DNA of 26,324 nt. Origin: Collinsella aerofaciens (GTDB lineage: Bacteria; Actinomycetota; Coriobacteriia; Coriobacteriales; Coriobacteriaceae). Location of the stretch: positions 1 through 26,324 of the forward strand of contig NZ_JAQLDQ010000025.1 of the NCBI RefSeq assembly GCF_028209395.1, read 5' to 3'. Within the stretch, counting starts at the first letter, position 1, and every line of letters begins with the position of its first letter. The position numbers and the translations under genes were made by a program. The notes beneath the pieces were generated by a model, which searched no databases, was not told the DNA's origin, and saw only the letters and a program-made list of their open reading frames with translations. Below, piece after piece: positions 5,703 through 14,434 of the stretch.

Positions 5703-8063
5703 CTAAACGCGGCGCTTAAGCTGGGCTCCACCCTCGCCGGGCATCAAGCGACGCGCGTCGTAGACCGAGTCAACGCTGCTGATAGAGGCAAGCAACGGAT
5801 CCAGGCCGCTCGCGTCCGAGATCTCGACCATAAAGCGCAGGGTTGCAATACCCTCGCGGTTGGTCGACGTGGCGGCAGAAAGGATATTGCCGCCCGCATC
5901 GCCAATAGCAATGGTGACATCCTTGAGCAGGCCCATGCGGTCCAGGCACTCCACCACGATCTCGACCTGGAAGAGGGTGTCGGCAGCGCCGTCCCACTCC
6001 ACGTCGATCATGCGCTCGGGATGTTCCATAAGGCCTTTGACGTTGGGACAGTTGGCGCGATGCACCGAGACGCCGCGACCGCGCGTGATGAAGCCGACGA
6101 TGTCGTCGCCCGTCACGGGGTTGCAGCAATGGGCCAGACGGACCAGCAGGCCGCTGTTGCTCTCGCCCTTGACGATAATGCCGTTGCTGGCGCTCTTGCC
6201 GCGCTTTTGCGGCTTGCGGTTGGAGCCGCGGGCAGGCTGCTTGACGACCTCGGCAATGGCTTCGGCCTTGGTGAGCTGTTCCTCGGGTTTGGGGTCCAAG
6301 ATTTGCTCGACCTTATTGCCAACGGCACGTGGGGCGACTTTGCCCGCACCAACGGCGGCAAACAGGTCCTCGAGCTGCTTATAGTTAAACTGCTCCGCCA
6401 CGGCGTTGAGCGCACGCGTGGATCGTGGCGTAGAGATGCCATATCCGCGCTTGCGCAGGTCCTTAGCCAGTATATCGCGGCCGGCGGCAGCGTCGTCGTC
6501 CTTGGTCGCGGCGGCGAAGTAACGGCGGATCTTTGACTTGGCGGAAGGTGTCTTAACGATCTTGAGCCAATCACGCGACGGCTTGGAACTCTTGTTGGTC
6601 AGAATCTCGACACGGTCGCCCGTCTTGATCTCGTGCGCGAGCGGGGCCACCGCACCGTTGATCTTAGCGCCGACGCAGTGGTTGCCCACCTCGGTGTGAA
6701 CGGCATAGGCAAAGTCGAGCGGCGTGGAGCCGGCACGAAGCGCCATGACCTCGCCCTTGGGCGTAAAGACGAAGATCTCCTGATCGAACAGATCGACCTT
6801 CAGCGAATGCAGGTATTCCTTGGCGTCGGTGATCTCATCAGACGCAGCCCAATCGAGCGAATGTTTGAGCCAGTTAATCTGGTCGTCCAAGCGCTGGGCA
6901 TCATTGGTCTTAGACGCAGACGATCCGCCCGACTTCTTATAGAGCCAGTGAGCGGCAATACCGTACTCGGCCTGCTCGTGCATCTCGTAGGTACGAATCT
7001 GAATCTCGAGCGGGCGGGCCGTGGGGCCGATAACCGTCGTGTGGAGCGACTGGTAGTTATTGACCTTGGGCATGGCGATATAGTCTTTAAAGCGACCAGG
7101 CATGGGGTGCCACAGCGTATGCACCGCGCCGAGCGTAGAGTAGCAATCACGTACCGAATGCGTGATGACGCGCAGTGCCACCAGGTCGTAGATCTCGGAA
7201 AATTCCTTGCCCTTGCGCTTCATCTTTTGGTAGATGGACCAATAGTGCTTGGAACGGCCGTTGATCTGGAAGTCCTCCAGGCCAATGCGGTTGAGCTCGT
7301 CGGTGAGCGTCTTGATGGTCTCGGCCAGATAGCGTTCACGGACCTCGCGCGACTCCGCCACCATGCGCGCGATGCGTTGGTAGGCGTCGGGCTCAAGATA
7401 GAAGAAGGACAGGTCCTCGAGCTCCCATTTAATGGAGCTCATGCCCAGACGGTCGGCCAGGGGCGCATACACGTCCATGGTCTCGCGGGCCTTAAACAGG
7501 CGACGGTCCTCACGCAGGGCCGCAAGGGTGCGCATGTTGTGCAGACGGTCGGCAAGCTTAACGATGATGACGCGGATGTCCTTGGACATGGCGAGGAACA
7601 TCTTTCGCAGCGTGAGCGCCTGTTTCTCGTCCATGCTGTCGACTTCGATGTTGGTGAGCTTGGTCACGCCATCGACGAGCTCGGCCACCGTATCGCCAAA
7701 CAGGCCGGAAACATCGGCAAGCGAGGTCTCGGTATCCTCGACGGTATCGTGCAGCAGCGCGGCGCACACCACATCGCAGTCCATCTTGAGATCGGCCAAA
7801 ATGATGGCCACCTCGACGGGATGGTTGATGTACATCTCACCCGAGCGGCGCTTTTGGTTGCAGTGCTTCTCGGCAGCAAAGCAATAGGCCTGCTCCACCT
7901 TAGAAAAGTCGTCCTCATTCATATATTTGAGGCACAGGCGCTCCAGCTTGTCGTAGCTGTCCGCCATAATCTCGGGCGGCAGCTCATCGGCATGCTTATA
8001 GTGCTCCATCTCCGAGAACGGCTGGAGGGCGGAATCATGGGCGGTACGGGCTGCGGCATCCAT
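5703..8063 (-). CDS. relA: Bifunctional (p)ppGpp synthetase/hydrolase (RelA/SpoT family)
   Basis: The 786-residue long RSH protein makes and degrades the alarmone (p)ppGpp in the stringent response. Domains in order: the HD hydrolase with HPVEVA near 81 and ALLHDTVED at 102-110; the synthetase with RFKDYIAMPKVNNYQSLHT at 324-342; TGS around 428-490; a conserved Cys/His region with HCCNPVTGDDIVGFITRGRG from 645; and a C-terminal ACT domain from about 695. The RFKD motif is the RxKD type seen in bifunctional enzymes rather than the ExDD type of synthetase-only RelA, and the HD residues are intact, so both activities are expected. It lies 15 bases after the recJ fusion gene on the same strand and is probably cotranscribed. 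The ATG at 8063 is plausible but the Shine-Dalgarno is weak; later ATGs at residues 19 and 33 are alternatives. Confidence 0.95.
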   Translation of the reverse strand: MDAAARTAHDSALQPFSEMEHYKHADELPPEIMADSYDKLERLCLKYMNEDDFSKVEQAYCFAAEKHCNQKRRSGEMYINHPVEVAIILADLKMDCDVVCAALLHDTVEDTETSLADVSGLFGDTVAELVDGVTKLTNIEVDSMDEKQALTLRKMFLAMSKDIRVIIVKLADRLHNMRTLAALREDRRLFKARETMDVYAPLADRLGMSSIKWELEDLSFFYLEPDAYQRIARMVAESREVRERYLAETIKTLTDELNRIGLEDFQINGRSKHYWSIYQKMKRKGKEFSEIYDLVALRVITHSVRDCYSTLGAVHTLWHPMPGRFKDYIAMPKVNNYQSLHTTVIGPTARPLEIQIRTYEMHEQAEYGIAAHWLYKKSGGSSASKTNDAQRLDDQINWLKHSLDWAASDEITDAKEYLHSLKVDLFDQEIFVFTPKGEVMALRAGSTPLDFAYAVHTEVGNHCVGAKINGAVAPLAHEIKTGDRVEILTNKSSKPSRDWLKIVKTPSAKSKIRRYFAAATKDDDAAAGRDILAKDLRKRGYGISTPRSTRALNAVAEQFNYKQLEDLFAAVGAGKVAPRAVGNKVEQILDPKPEEQLTKAEAIAEVVKQPARGSNRKPQKRGKSASNGIIVKGESNSGLLVRLAHCCNPVTGDDIVGFITRGRGVSVHRANCPNVKGLMEHPERMIDVEWDGAADTLFQVEIVVECLDRMGLLKDVTIAIGDAGGNILSAATSTNREGIATLRFMVEISDASGLDPLLASISSVDSVYDARRLMPGEGGAQLKRRV

Positions 8064-8078
8064 CGAGGTCCCCTTCCC

Positions 8079-11000
8079 CTAGGCCCGCGGTACGATCGGG
8101 CGGTTAACTTTGGCTAGCATATCAGAAGCGCACGAATCGAGCGCCCAACTCCGGAAAGCCGAGAACTCCATGCGCGAACGCAAGCCCTCCAAATAGCGAA
8201 TTGACCTGCTCAATTGCACACGGCCGGGGTTTTCGGCCATCGCGATGCGACGGGTGTCGTCAAACCCCGAAACGCGACAGAAGCCAAGCTCTTCGAAGAT
8301 TCCCAGGCCACTTTCCACCGAGCGCTCGTCGACCGGCGTGCGAGCATCGATGGCAAGGCACATCTGCGCGATGTCGATATCGCTCGCGCTAAAGGAATCG
8401 TCCCCGGTCTTGCCGCGGTTGGAGCGCCACATGGTTTGCAGCGCGCGATAGAGCGTGACGAGCTCGTCGCGCTCAGGCGCATAGCAGTCGAGTAGGCGCT
8501 CGTTAATGCGGGCGTCGCGCGACGAATAGAGCAGGTGAATCACGGCGGGCTGTCCATCGCGACCGGCGCGGCCACTCATCTGGTTAAACTCAATCGCGCC
8601 AAACGGCATGTGATAGAGCACGACATGGCGAATATCGGGAAGGTTGACGCCCTCGCCAAAGGCAGAGGTCGAGACGATGCAGCTGAGGCATCCGTCACGA
8701 AACGCCTCCTCTACGCGATGGCGGTCGGTGCGCGTAAGGCCCGCGTTGTAAAAGGCGATATGCGACGCGTAGTCGGGAACGCGTTTGCGTAGCGTCTTGG
8801 CAAGCGCCACGGACTGATCACGCGAGTTGACGTAGATGACGGTCTTCTCCCCCGTCGCGACGATGGACACCAGGCGGTTTTCGCGGCTCGCAAGATCGCG
8901 GTCGTCCTCGAGCCGCAAGTTCTCGCGCACGGTCTCGTCGACCACCGTACGGGCAATCGACAGCACGCGGGCAAGCTCCGCCACGACCGGAGCCGTCGCG
9001 GTGGCCGTCGCCGCCATAACGACCGGATCGCCCAGGGCCTTGAGGATATCGGGCATGTCGAGGTATGCGCTTCGGTCGCCGCCCTTGGCAAGACCGGCAT
9101 GGTGCGCCTCATCGATAACGACAAAGCCGATGCGGCCCGAACGCGCGAAGCGATCACGGTGGATAGATAGGAACTCGGGCGTCGTGAGCACGATACCGGT
9201 GCGGCCCGAAGCCAGGCCGGCAAACACGTCATCGCGCGTTGCTTCCACGGTCTCGCCGGTCAACACGCCCACGCCAATCCCGAGTGCAGCCATCGTCGAT
9301 GAAAGATGATAGGCCTGGTCGGCAACGAGCGCGCGCAGCGGATAGACAAAGATGCTCGCACGCCCTCGAAGGACCGCCTCGCGCGCGGCGTGCACATGGA
9401 AGATGAGCGACTTACCACGTCCCGTCCCCATAACGGCCAAAACGCTCTGGTGGTCGGCGAGCGCGTCGAGTGCCTCGACCTGCGCGCGATGTGGCTGGTT
9501 CGAGCCGATAAAGCTATGGATAAGCGAGCGCGTGAGCTCGGTATAAGAAAGCTGGGCGAGCGTCTCGCGTTTACGCGACTCCAGGCGCAGGCCAGAATCC
9601 GCCGGCTGCACGCCGCGGCGAAGCTCGCATGCCGGATCGTCGATATTGGACGCCGCGGTATCGCGCACCAAGACATCTTTGATCATGAGCTTGGGCTTCA
9701 CGCGTCCCTGCCAATGCTCGGCCACGGCCTCGAACACCAAGTCGACGGCGCTGTCGCAATTGATGAGCCTATCGATCTGCGGCACGCGGAACATGATGGC
9801 CGGCACACTCGCGGCGCCATCGGTCGCCACAAAGCGCATGTGCTCGCCGGTTTTGCCCACCACGGCGCGATCGCACATCGTCACGCCCTCGGCAGCCAGA
9901 AGCGGCACCTTATTGCCCTGGCCAAACGGCTCAAGACGAGAAATCTGCTCGATAGTCTCGATATTTAGCTCGGAGAGGTCAACGGTGGCGGCAACCTCGT
10001 CAGTGTCCTCAAAGTCATCGGCGGGAAGCTCCGATAGCACGGCCGAAAGGCGACGGCGGAACTCATCGAGCTTGGATGCCTCGATGGTTACACCCACCGC
10101 ACCGGCATGCCCGCCGCGGCGAATCAGCAGATCGGAGCAACGCTCGACGGCATCGAACAGGTTGACCTTGCCCACCGAGCGACCCGATCCGCGTGCAACG
10201 CCGTCCTCGATCGAGAAGAGCAGCGCCGGCACGTGATAGCGATTGGTCAGGCGGCTCGCCACGATGCCCTTGACGCCCTCGTGCCAGCCCTCGCCGCCCA
10301 CGACGATTGCGCGCCCGCCGTCATAAGTCTCCTCGACCTTCGCCATGGCATCGCGCGTAAGCTCGGCCTCGATCTCGCGGCGCTGACGGTTGATTTCCTC
10401 GAGCTCGGCTGCCAGTGCACTTGCCTCGATAGGATCGCGGGCAAGCAGCAGGTCGAGCGCCAGCTTGGGATCAGCCATGCGGCCGGCAGCATTCAGACGA
10501 GGGATGAGCGAAAACGACAGGCCGTCGGCCGTAATGGTAGAAAGGTCGGCCTTGGCAAGTGCGGCAAGCGCGATATAGCCGGGACGGGCCGTCACGCGCA
10601 TCTGCTGGATGCCCTCGGCGACCAGTGCGCGATTCTCGGGCGTGAGCGGCATCATGTCGGACACGGTGCCCAGCGCCGCGACCTCGATCAGCGAACGCCA
10701 ATACGACGGCTTGCCCAAACGCTCGCCCAGGACCTGCACCAGCTTGAGCGCCACGCCGGCACCGGCAAGCTCGCGCGAGGGGCCCTCGTCCTCGAGCTTG
10801 GGGTCGGTCAGGGGCACGCCCTGCGGCACCTGGTCGGACGGCTCGTGATGGTCCGTGACCACCAAATCGATCCCCAGGCTCTCCAGATAGGAGACCTCCT
10901 CCTTGGCGGCAATGCCGTTATCGACGGTCACGATCAGGTTGGGTTGGGCGAGCTCGTTGACGCGGTCGAGCGCCGCACGCGACAGGCCGTAGCCCTCGTC

Positions 11001-11366
11001 AAAGCGATGCGGAATAAACGGCGTGACGTTGGCGCCAAACGAACGTAGCGCCTCGGTCAACAGACAAGTCGACGTAATGCCGTCGACGTCAAAATCGCCA
11101 AAGACGGCGATGCGCTCGTGGCTGCGAATAGCACGCTCAACGCGGTCAGCGACGACCGCCATGCCCGGAATAACGAGCGGGTCCGCCCAGTCGCGATCGA
11201 GCGAAGGCGTCAAAAACAGCTGGCCTTCCTCGATGGATGTAATGCCGTGCGCAACCATAATGCGCGCCACCAGCCCGGGTATGCCCAGGCCAGCCGAAAG
11301 CTCCTTTTCGAGCTCGGGGTTTTGCCGAGCGACCGCCCAGCGATGCGTCGTCTTAAGCGATGACAT
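8079..11366 (-). CDS. recJ: RecJ exonuclease fused to a RecQ-like SF2 helicase
   Basis: This 1095-residue protein is about twice the size of E. coli RecJ. Residues 1 to about 570 are RecJ: GDFDVDG (90-96), VTVDNGIA (146-153), DHH (172-174), RLNAAGRM, and the DHHA1 motif GGHAGAVG (418-425), followed by an OB-like part. RecJ degrades single-stranded DNA 5' to 3'. Residues from about 600 form a helicase: motif I GTGRGKS (647-653), DEAH (752-755), motif III ATATATA, and motif VI QMSGRAGRDG (929-938), closest to RecQ. The CxxC zinc-binding cysteines of RecQ are not evident. In E. coli, separate RecJ and RecQ cooperate at stalled forks and gaps; here they appear as one chain. I chose the ATG at 11366 (GGGGGTGG upstream); a GTG at 11411 would add 15 residues. 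rel follows by 15 bases. Confidence 0.93.
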   Translation of the reverse strand: MSSLKTTHRWAVARQNPELEKELSAGLGIPGLVARIMVAHGITSIEEGQLFLTPSLDRDWADPLVIPGMAVVADRVERAIRSHERIAVFGDFDVDGITSTCLLTEALRSFGANVTPFIPHRFDEGYGLSRAALDRVNELAQPNLIVTVDNGIAAKEEVSYLESLGIDLVVTDHHEPSDQVPQGVPLTDPKLEDEGPSRELAGAGVALKLVQVLGERLGKPSYWRSLIEVAALGTVSDMMPLTPENRALVAEGIQQMRVTARPGYIALAALAKADLSTITADGLSFSLIPRLNAAGRMADPKLALDLLLARDPIEASALAAELEEINRQRREIEAELTRDAMAKVEETYDGGRAIVVGGEGWHEGVKGIVASRLTNRYHVPALLFSIEDGVARGSGRSVGKVNLFDAVERCSDLLIRRGGHAGAVGVTIEASKLDEFRRRLSAVLSELPADDFEDTDEVAATVDLSELNIETIEQISRLEPFGQGNKVPLLAAEGVTMCDRAVVGKTGEHMRFVATDGAASVPAIMFRVPQIDRLINCDSAVDLVFEAVAEHWQGRVKPKLMIKDVLVRDTAASNIDDPACELRRGVQPADSGLRLESRKRETLAQLSYTELTRSLIHSFIGSNQPHRAQVEALDALADHQSVLAVMGTGRGKSLIFHVHAAREAVLRGRASIFVYPLRALVADQAYHLSSTMAALGIGVGVLTGETVEATRDDVFAGLASGRTGIVLTTPEFLSIHRDRFARSGRIGFVVIDEAHHAGLAKGGDRSAYLDMPDILKALGDPVVMAATATATAPVVAELARVLSIARTVVDETVRENLRLEDDRDLASRENRLVSIVATGEKTVIYVNSRDQSVALAKTLRKRVPDYASHIAFYNAGLTRTDRHRVEEAFRDGCLSCIVSTSAFGEGVNLPDIRHVVLYHMPFGAIEFNQMSGRAGRDGQPAVIHLLYSSRDARINERLLDCYAPERDELVTLYRALQTMWRSNRGKTGDDSFSASDIDIAQMCLAIDARTPVDERSVESGLGIFEELGFCRVSGFDDTRRIAMAENPGRVQLSRSIRYLEGLRSRMEFSAFRSWALDSCASDMLAKVNRPIVPRA

Positions 11367-11474
11367 AGGCGCCCACCCCCGATAGGGGCAGGTCGCCGCG
11401 ATACCTCTCACGGTTCATAGCGATGAGTCCTCTGTGTATGCCCGCTTCGGCAGGCAGATCTGTTGAACGGATTT

Positions 11475-11480
11475 ATTATA
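11475..11480 (-). promoter_or_regulatory. Candidate -10 element of the recJ-rel operon
   Basis: The minus strand carries a perfect TATAAT about 110 bases upstream of the recJ ATG, in an otherwise GC-rich intergenic region shared with the divergent transporter gene. No good -35 hexamer is visible at 16 to 18 bases. Confidence 0.4.
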
Positions 11481-11642
11481 CCGTGCGGCACGGACGCAGA
11501 ACCTCGCGGCACGCCGCGGTTTCGGTAAACGATGCCGGTAATAGCCTCGAAATATTCAAGCGTTTCTGACACACGGACGCATGCGAGCGTCTAGCATATC
11601 CATTCAAAACGGATTCACGAGCAAAGGGAGTCACAAGAGCAT

Positions 11643-12641
11643 ATGAAGCAATGGGTTGGACTGGGTAAGTTTCTCGCGGGGTACATGCAGGTCATCGTTC
11701 CGATTTGCGTTACGCTCGGCGTGCTCTTTCCCCAGCAGATCGGCGTGCTCAAGCCAATCGTTCCCGCCCTGTTTGCCTTTATGACGTTCCAAGGTGCGCT
11801 CAGCAACACTTTCCATCAGGTTACTGAGGTGTTCCGCCGTCCGCTGCATCTGATTGCGGCATTGCTCGTCTCGGCGGCGCTCATCCCCCTTGCAGCCTAT
11901 GCCGCAGGATCGTTGTTCTTTGGTTCCAACCCAAACCTTGTCTGCGGCATCGTGCTCGAGTACAGCGTACCCGTGGCAGTCACCGCCTTTATGTGGATCA
12001 GCATGTTCGGCGGCAACGGCCCGCTCGCGCTCACCATCATCCTGACGTCCTCGGTCATCTCGCCCGTCACGATTCCGCTCACGCTTAAGCTCCTGCTGGG
12101 TGCCACCGTTGCAATCGATGTTCCGGGCATGATGCAGAACATGGCCTTTATGATCGCCATCCCCGCCGTGCTCGGCATCGTGATCAACGAGTTCACGCGC
12201 GGATGGGGACACGAGAAACTCTCCCCCGCGCTTTCGCCCGCCTGTAAGTTCATGATGATGGGTGTCATCGCCTCCAACTCCACCGCCATGAGCGAGTACG
12301 TGCTGCACATGAATGCGGTGCGCCTGGAAGTCGCCCTCTTTATTTTGACCTTCGCCATCAGCGGCTTTGTCGTCGGCATTCTGGTCGCCCGCGCGCTGCA
12401 TCTGCCATATAGCGAGACGACTACCATGTGCTTTACCTGCGGCATGCGTAACATCTCTTCGGGCGCCGTCATCGCCACGCAGTACTTTCCAGGCGAAGTC
12501 GTGTTTCCCGTCATGTGCGGAACGCTGTTTCAGCAGGTGCTGGCCTCGATTATCGGGCACCTCTTTGAGCGCCTAACCGGCGAGGAGCGCGCCAAACAGC
12601 GCAAGCGGGTCAAGGCTGGGCGCGACGCGATGGCACGCTAG
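11643..12641 (+). CDS. Bile acid:sodium symporter (BASS) family transporter
   Basis: The 332-residue hydrophobic protein shows about nine to ten membrane segments, starting MKQWVGLGKFLAGYMQVIVP. It has features of the BASS/SBF family: FMTFQGALSN after the second helix, a conserved central EYSVPVAVTAFMW stretch, and CGMRNISSGAVIATQYFP near the C-terminus, which resembles the crossover-helix region of this fold. Members carry bile acids, pantoate, pyruvate or other organic anions with sodium. The substrate cannot be read from sequence. AAGGGAG lies 12-18 bases upstream of the ATG, a slightly long spacing. It is divergent from recJ, stands alone, and converges with the DUF4931 gene 30 bases downstream. 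The gut lifestyle inferred for this organism makes bile salts one candidate. Confidence 0.8.
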   Translation: MKQWVGLGKFLAGYMQVIVPICVTLGVLFPQQIGVLKPIVPALFAFMTFQGALSNTFHQVTEVFRRPLHLIAALLVSAALIPLAAYAAGSLFFGSNPNLVCGIVLEYSVPVAVTAFMWISMFGGNGPLALTIILTSSVISPVTIPLTLKLLLGATVAIDVPGMMQNMAFMIAIPAVLGIVINEFTRGWGHEKLSPALSPACKFMMMGVIASNSTAMSEYVLHMNAVRLEVALFILTFAISGFVVGILVARALHLPYSETTTMCFTCGMRNISSGAVIATQYFPGEVVFPVMCGTLFQQVLASIIGHLFERLTGEERAKQRKRVKAGRDAMAR

Positions 12642-12671
12642 GCAGCACACTTTTCGAAGGCGCTCGCCTTG

Positions 12672-13469
12672 CTATACGAGCGTTTCCAGATGCGCGCGTA
12701 GGCGCTCAGCATCGATATCGAGCGTGGTCTCGGCATTAACCTGGGCCAGACGATAGCCCACGAAGTAGGGCGATACCACCCAACGTGGCAACGCCTTGGC
12801 AATGGTCCGGCCGTCCATGTGGTAGAAGAACAAGTTGTACGACTCCGCGCGACCGCCGTGGTGTTCGTGCAGGATATAGCGCAGGGCCACCTGAATCGCA
12901 TCGGCAAACAGGTCCGCTTCGGCTTGGTCGCGGGCGTCGTCGCTGGCGGCGATTCCCTGTGGGACTGAAACATTGACCTCAAAGAACCCCATGATCGGTT
13001 CGGTTGAGATGTTGACCGAGACTCTCCCCTGTTGCCAGACATTGACGCCTTCGAAATTGGCGGAAGTCAGCGCCGCATAGCCGTCCTCCTGTTCCAAGCC
13101 CACAATCTGCATGTGTGGATGGACGAGACTGCCGCCCGAAAGCGGGCCTTTGTTCTTGTACATGAGCACACTGCGGTACTGTTGGGAATCGATCATCTGC
13201 TGCCAACAGCCCAGGGCAAACCGCATCACATGATGCAGCTCATTTGGTTCATAGGTCGCCAGGTCGGCGTCGTGATTGGCCGACTCGATCAATACGGTCT
13301 GACGGGTGGCCCGCAAGGTCTTGAACTTATTCTCGAGCCAGATGCAGTCACCATCGCGCTGGATGATGTTGGCGAGCCCCTCCGTGTCGCAAAAGGGGCA
13401 CGCGGTGCCAGGGCGACGATTATCGTCGGGCTTGCCGCTCGCCTGCTGGACGTCAAATACCAGCGCCAC
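12672..13469 (-). CDS. DUF4931 / GalT-like HIT-superfamily protein
   Basis: The 265-residue product has a CPFC motif at 24-27, which in GalT-type enzymes binds zinc or iron, and HPHMQ at 117-121, matching the HPHxQ active-site signature of galactose-1-phosphate uridylyltransferase-like proteins in the HIT superfamily. A nucleotidyl transferase or hydrolase activity on a nucleotide-linked or phosphorylated substrate is therefore likely, but DUF4931 proteins have no firmly assigned substrate to my knowledge. The gene starts 3 bases after the cutC stop codon on the same strand, so the two form an operon. Its 3' end converges on the BASS transporter. Confidence 0.78.
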   Translation of the reverse strand: MALVFDVQQASGKPDDNRRPGTACPFCDTEGLANIIQRDGDCIWLENKFKTLRATRQTVLIESANHDADLATYEPNELHHVMRFALGCWQQMIDSQQYRSVLMYKNKGPLSGGSLVHPHMQIVGLEQEDGYAALTSANFEGVNVWQQGRVSVNISTEPIMGFFEVNVSVPQGIAASDDARDQAEADLFADAIQVALRYILHEHHGGRAESYNLFFYHMDGRTIAKALPRWVVSPYFVGYRLAQVNAETTLDIDAERLRAHLETLV

Positions 13470-13472
13470 GGG

Positions 13473-14150
13473 TTATACCCCCAGCGGCACGATCTTGGTG
13501 CCATGGAGCTCGGAGACGCCTAGCGCCGCCACGACCGCGTCGCGATTTGCCGTAGTGATGCCGCCGCCGGGAAGGATGGTCAAGCGATCGCCCGCATACT
13601 CGATTAAACGAGCCAGGTGATCGAAATTATCCTCGATCGACGTACCGGCCGCACCGCCATGTGTGAGGATGCGCGTAACGCCGCAGTCGGCAAGTGTATC
13701 AATCGCATCGAGCTGAACCTCGGGCGAGAGCTGGTCAAATGCCATGTGGAAGGTGATGTCAAGGGGCTCGCGCTTGCACTCCTCCGTCGCGCAGCCCGTA
13801 GCCATAACGAGGGCGCCGAGGGTGAGCTCGTCGAGCGCCCAGCCGCTGGCACAGGGCTTGCAGCAGCCAAAGACCAGGCCGTCAACGCCGGCACTCACAG
13901 CAAGGCCCAGGTCCATCTCCATCATGCGCAGCTCGTCCTGGTTGTAATGAAAGTCGCCACCACGCGGACGAATCATGCACATCACTCGCGCGTCATGCTC
14001 GTGAGCGTAACTGACTGTAGCGCTAATAACGCCGGCGGAAGGCGTGGTGCCACCGACGGCAAGGTTGTCACACAGCTCAATGCGCCCCGCACCAGCCTCG
14101 ATGGCCGCCGGCACTCGCTCAAAGTTCTCGGCGCAAAATTCGTACAGCAT
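13473..14150 (-). CDS. cutC: CutC family protein
   Basis: The 225-residue TIM-barrel protein carries the CutC signatures: YEFCAENFERVPAAIEAGAG at the N-terminus, RIELCDNLAVGGTTPSAGVI, MIRPRGGDFHYNQDE, THGGAAGTSIEDN and ILPGGGITTAN. CutC was named for copper homeostasis in E. coli, but that role is disputed and the molecular activity is not settled. I chose the ATG at 14150, with GGGGG a few bases upstream. An upstream ATG at 14189 would add 13 residues with no Shine-Dalgarno and no family match. It is the first gene of a two-gene operon with the DUF4931 gene. Confidence 0.92.
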   Translation of the reverse strand: MLYEFCAENFERVPAAIEAGAGRIELCDNLAVGGTTPSAGVISATVSYAHEHDARVMCMIRPRGGDFHYNQDELRMMEMDLGLAVSAGVDGLVFGCCKPCASGWALDELTLGALVMATGCATEECKREPLDITFHMAFDQLSPEVQLDAIDTLADCGVTRILTHGGAAGTSIEDNFDHLARLIEYAGDRLTILPGGGITTANRDAVVAALGVSELHGTKIVPLGV

Positions 14151-14228
14151 AGATAGCCCCCAGAAGACATTTCTATTTCCACACGGCATTGTCGCACGTT
14201 AAATAGCAACCCGCACGATGGAACAAAA

Positions 14229-14329
14229 CCTTGACAAGGAGTGTCCCAAAGTGCCGGCACATAAGGAACGTCCCCAGGTGCCACCTTGAGCGATGGGCAC
14301 TCATTTAAGTACGTCCCCAATGAGTACCC
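14229..14329. repeat. Cluster of intergenic palindromes (REP-like) left of the padR cassette
   Basis: Within 100 bases there are four inverted repeats: CCTTG-A-CAAGG (14229-14239), GTGCCGGCAC (14251-14260), AGGTG-C-CACCT (14276-14286), and GGGCACTCATT paired with AATGAGTACCC (14295-14329, one mismatch). Two copies of an AAGNACGTCCCCA-like core lie at about 14263-14276 and 14307-14319. The same core recurs on the other side of the padR cassette at 15765-15787. No coding frame is credible here. Confidence 0.65.
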
Positions 14330-14368
14330 GCAGGGGACAGACAGACCAGACTCCCTATACGACAACTG

Positions 14369-14397
14369 TTGACATCATATACTATGTGTCATATAGT
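14369..14397 (+). promoter_or_regulatory. padR promoter
   Basis: TTGACA (14369-14374) and TATAGT (14392-14397) are separated by exactly 17 bases, the best sigma-70-type promoter in the window. It lies about 40 bases before the padR start. Confidence 0.85.
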
Positions 14398-14417
14398 AGG
14401 TGTTACACAGTATACTA
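14380..14417 (+). promoter_or_regulatory. Operator-like dyad, probable PadR autoregulatory site
   Basis: ACTAT and ATAGT flank the -10 region (ACTATGTGTCATATAGT), and a wider dyad pairs ATACTATGTG with CACAGTAT downstream of it. PadR proteins commonly bind ATGT/ACAT-type dyads over their own promoter. Binding here would occlude RNA polymerase. This is inferred from position and symmetry. Confidence 0.55.
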
Positions 14418-14434
14418 CGAAAGGAGGTGTGCGG

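Noticed and set aside
6633..8117. 494-residue open frame on the + strand opposite rel
   Set aside because: It is antisense to a fully recognised RelA/SpoT gene and has no family features.
11351..11416. Short frame MNRERYRGDLPLSGVGAYVI overlapping the recJ start
   Set aside because: It could be a 21-residue upstream ORF, but its stop lies just inside recJ and its start codon has only a loose Shine-Dalgarno; not enough to call.
11631..12560. 309-residue frame opposite the BASS transporter
   Set aside because: It is a hydrophilic His/Asp/Arg-rich antisense shadow of a membrane protein.
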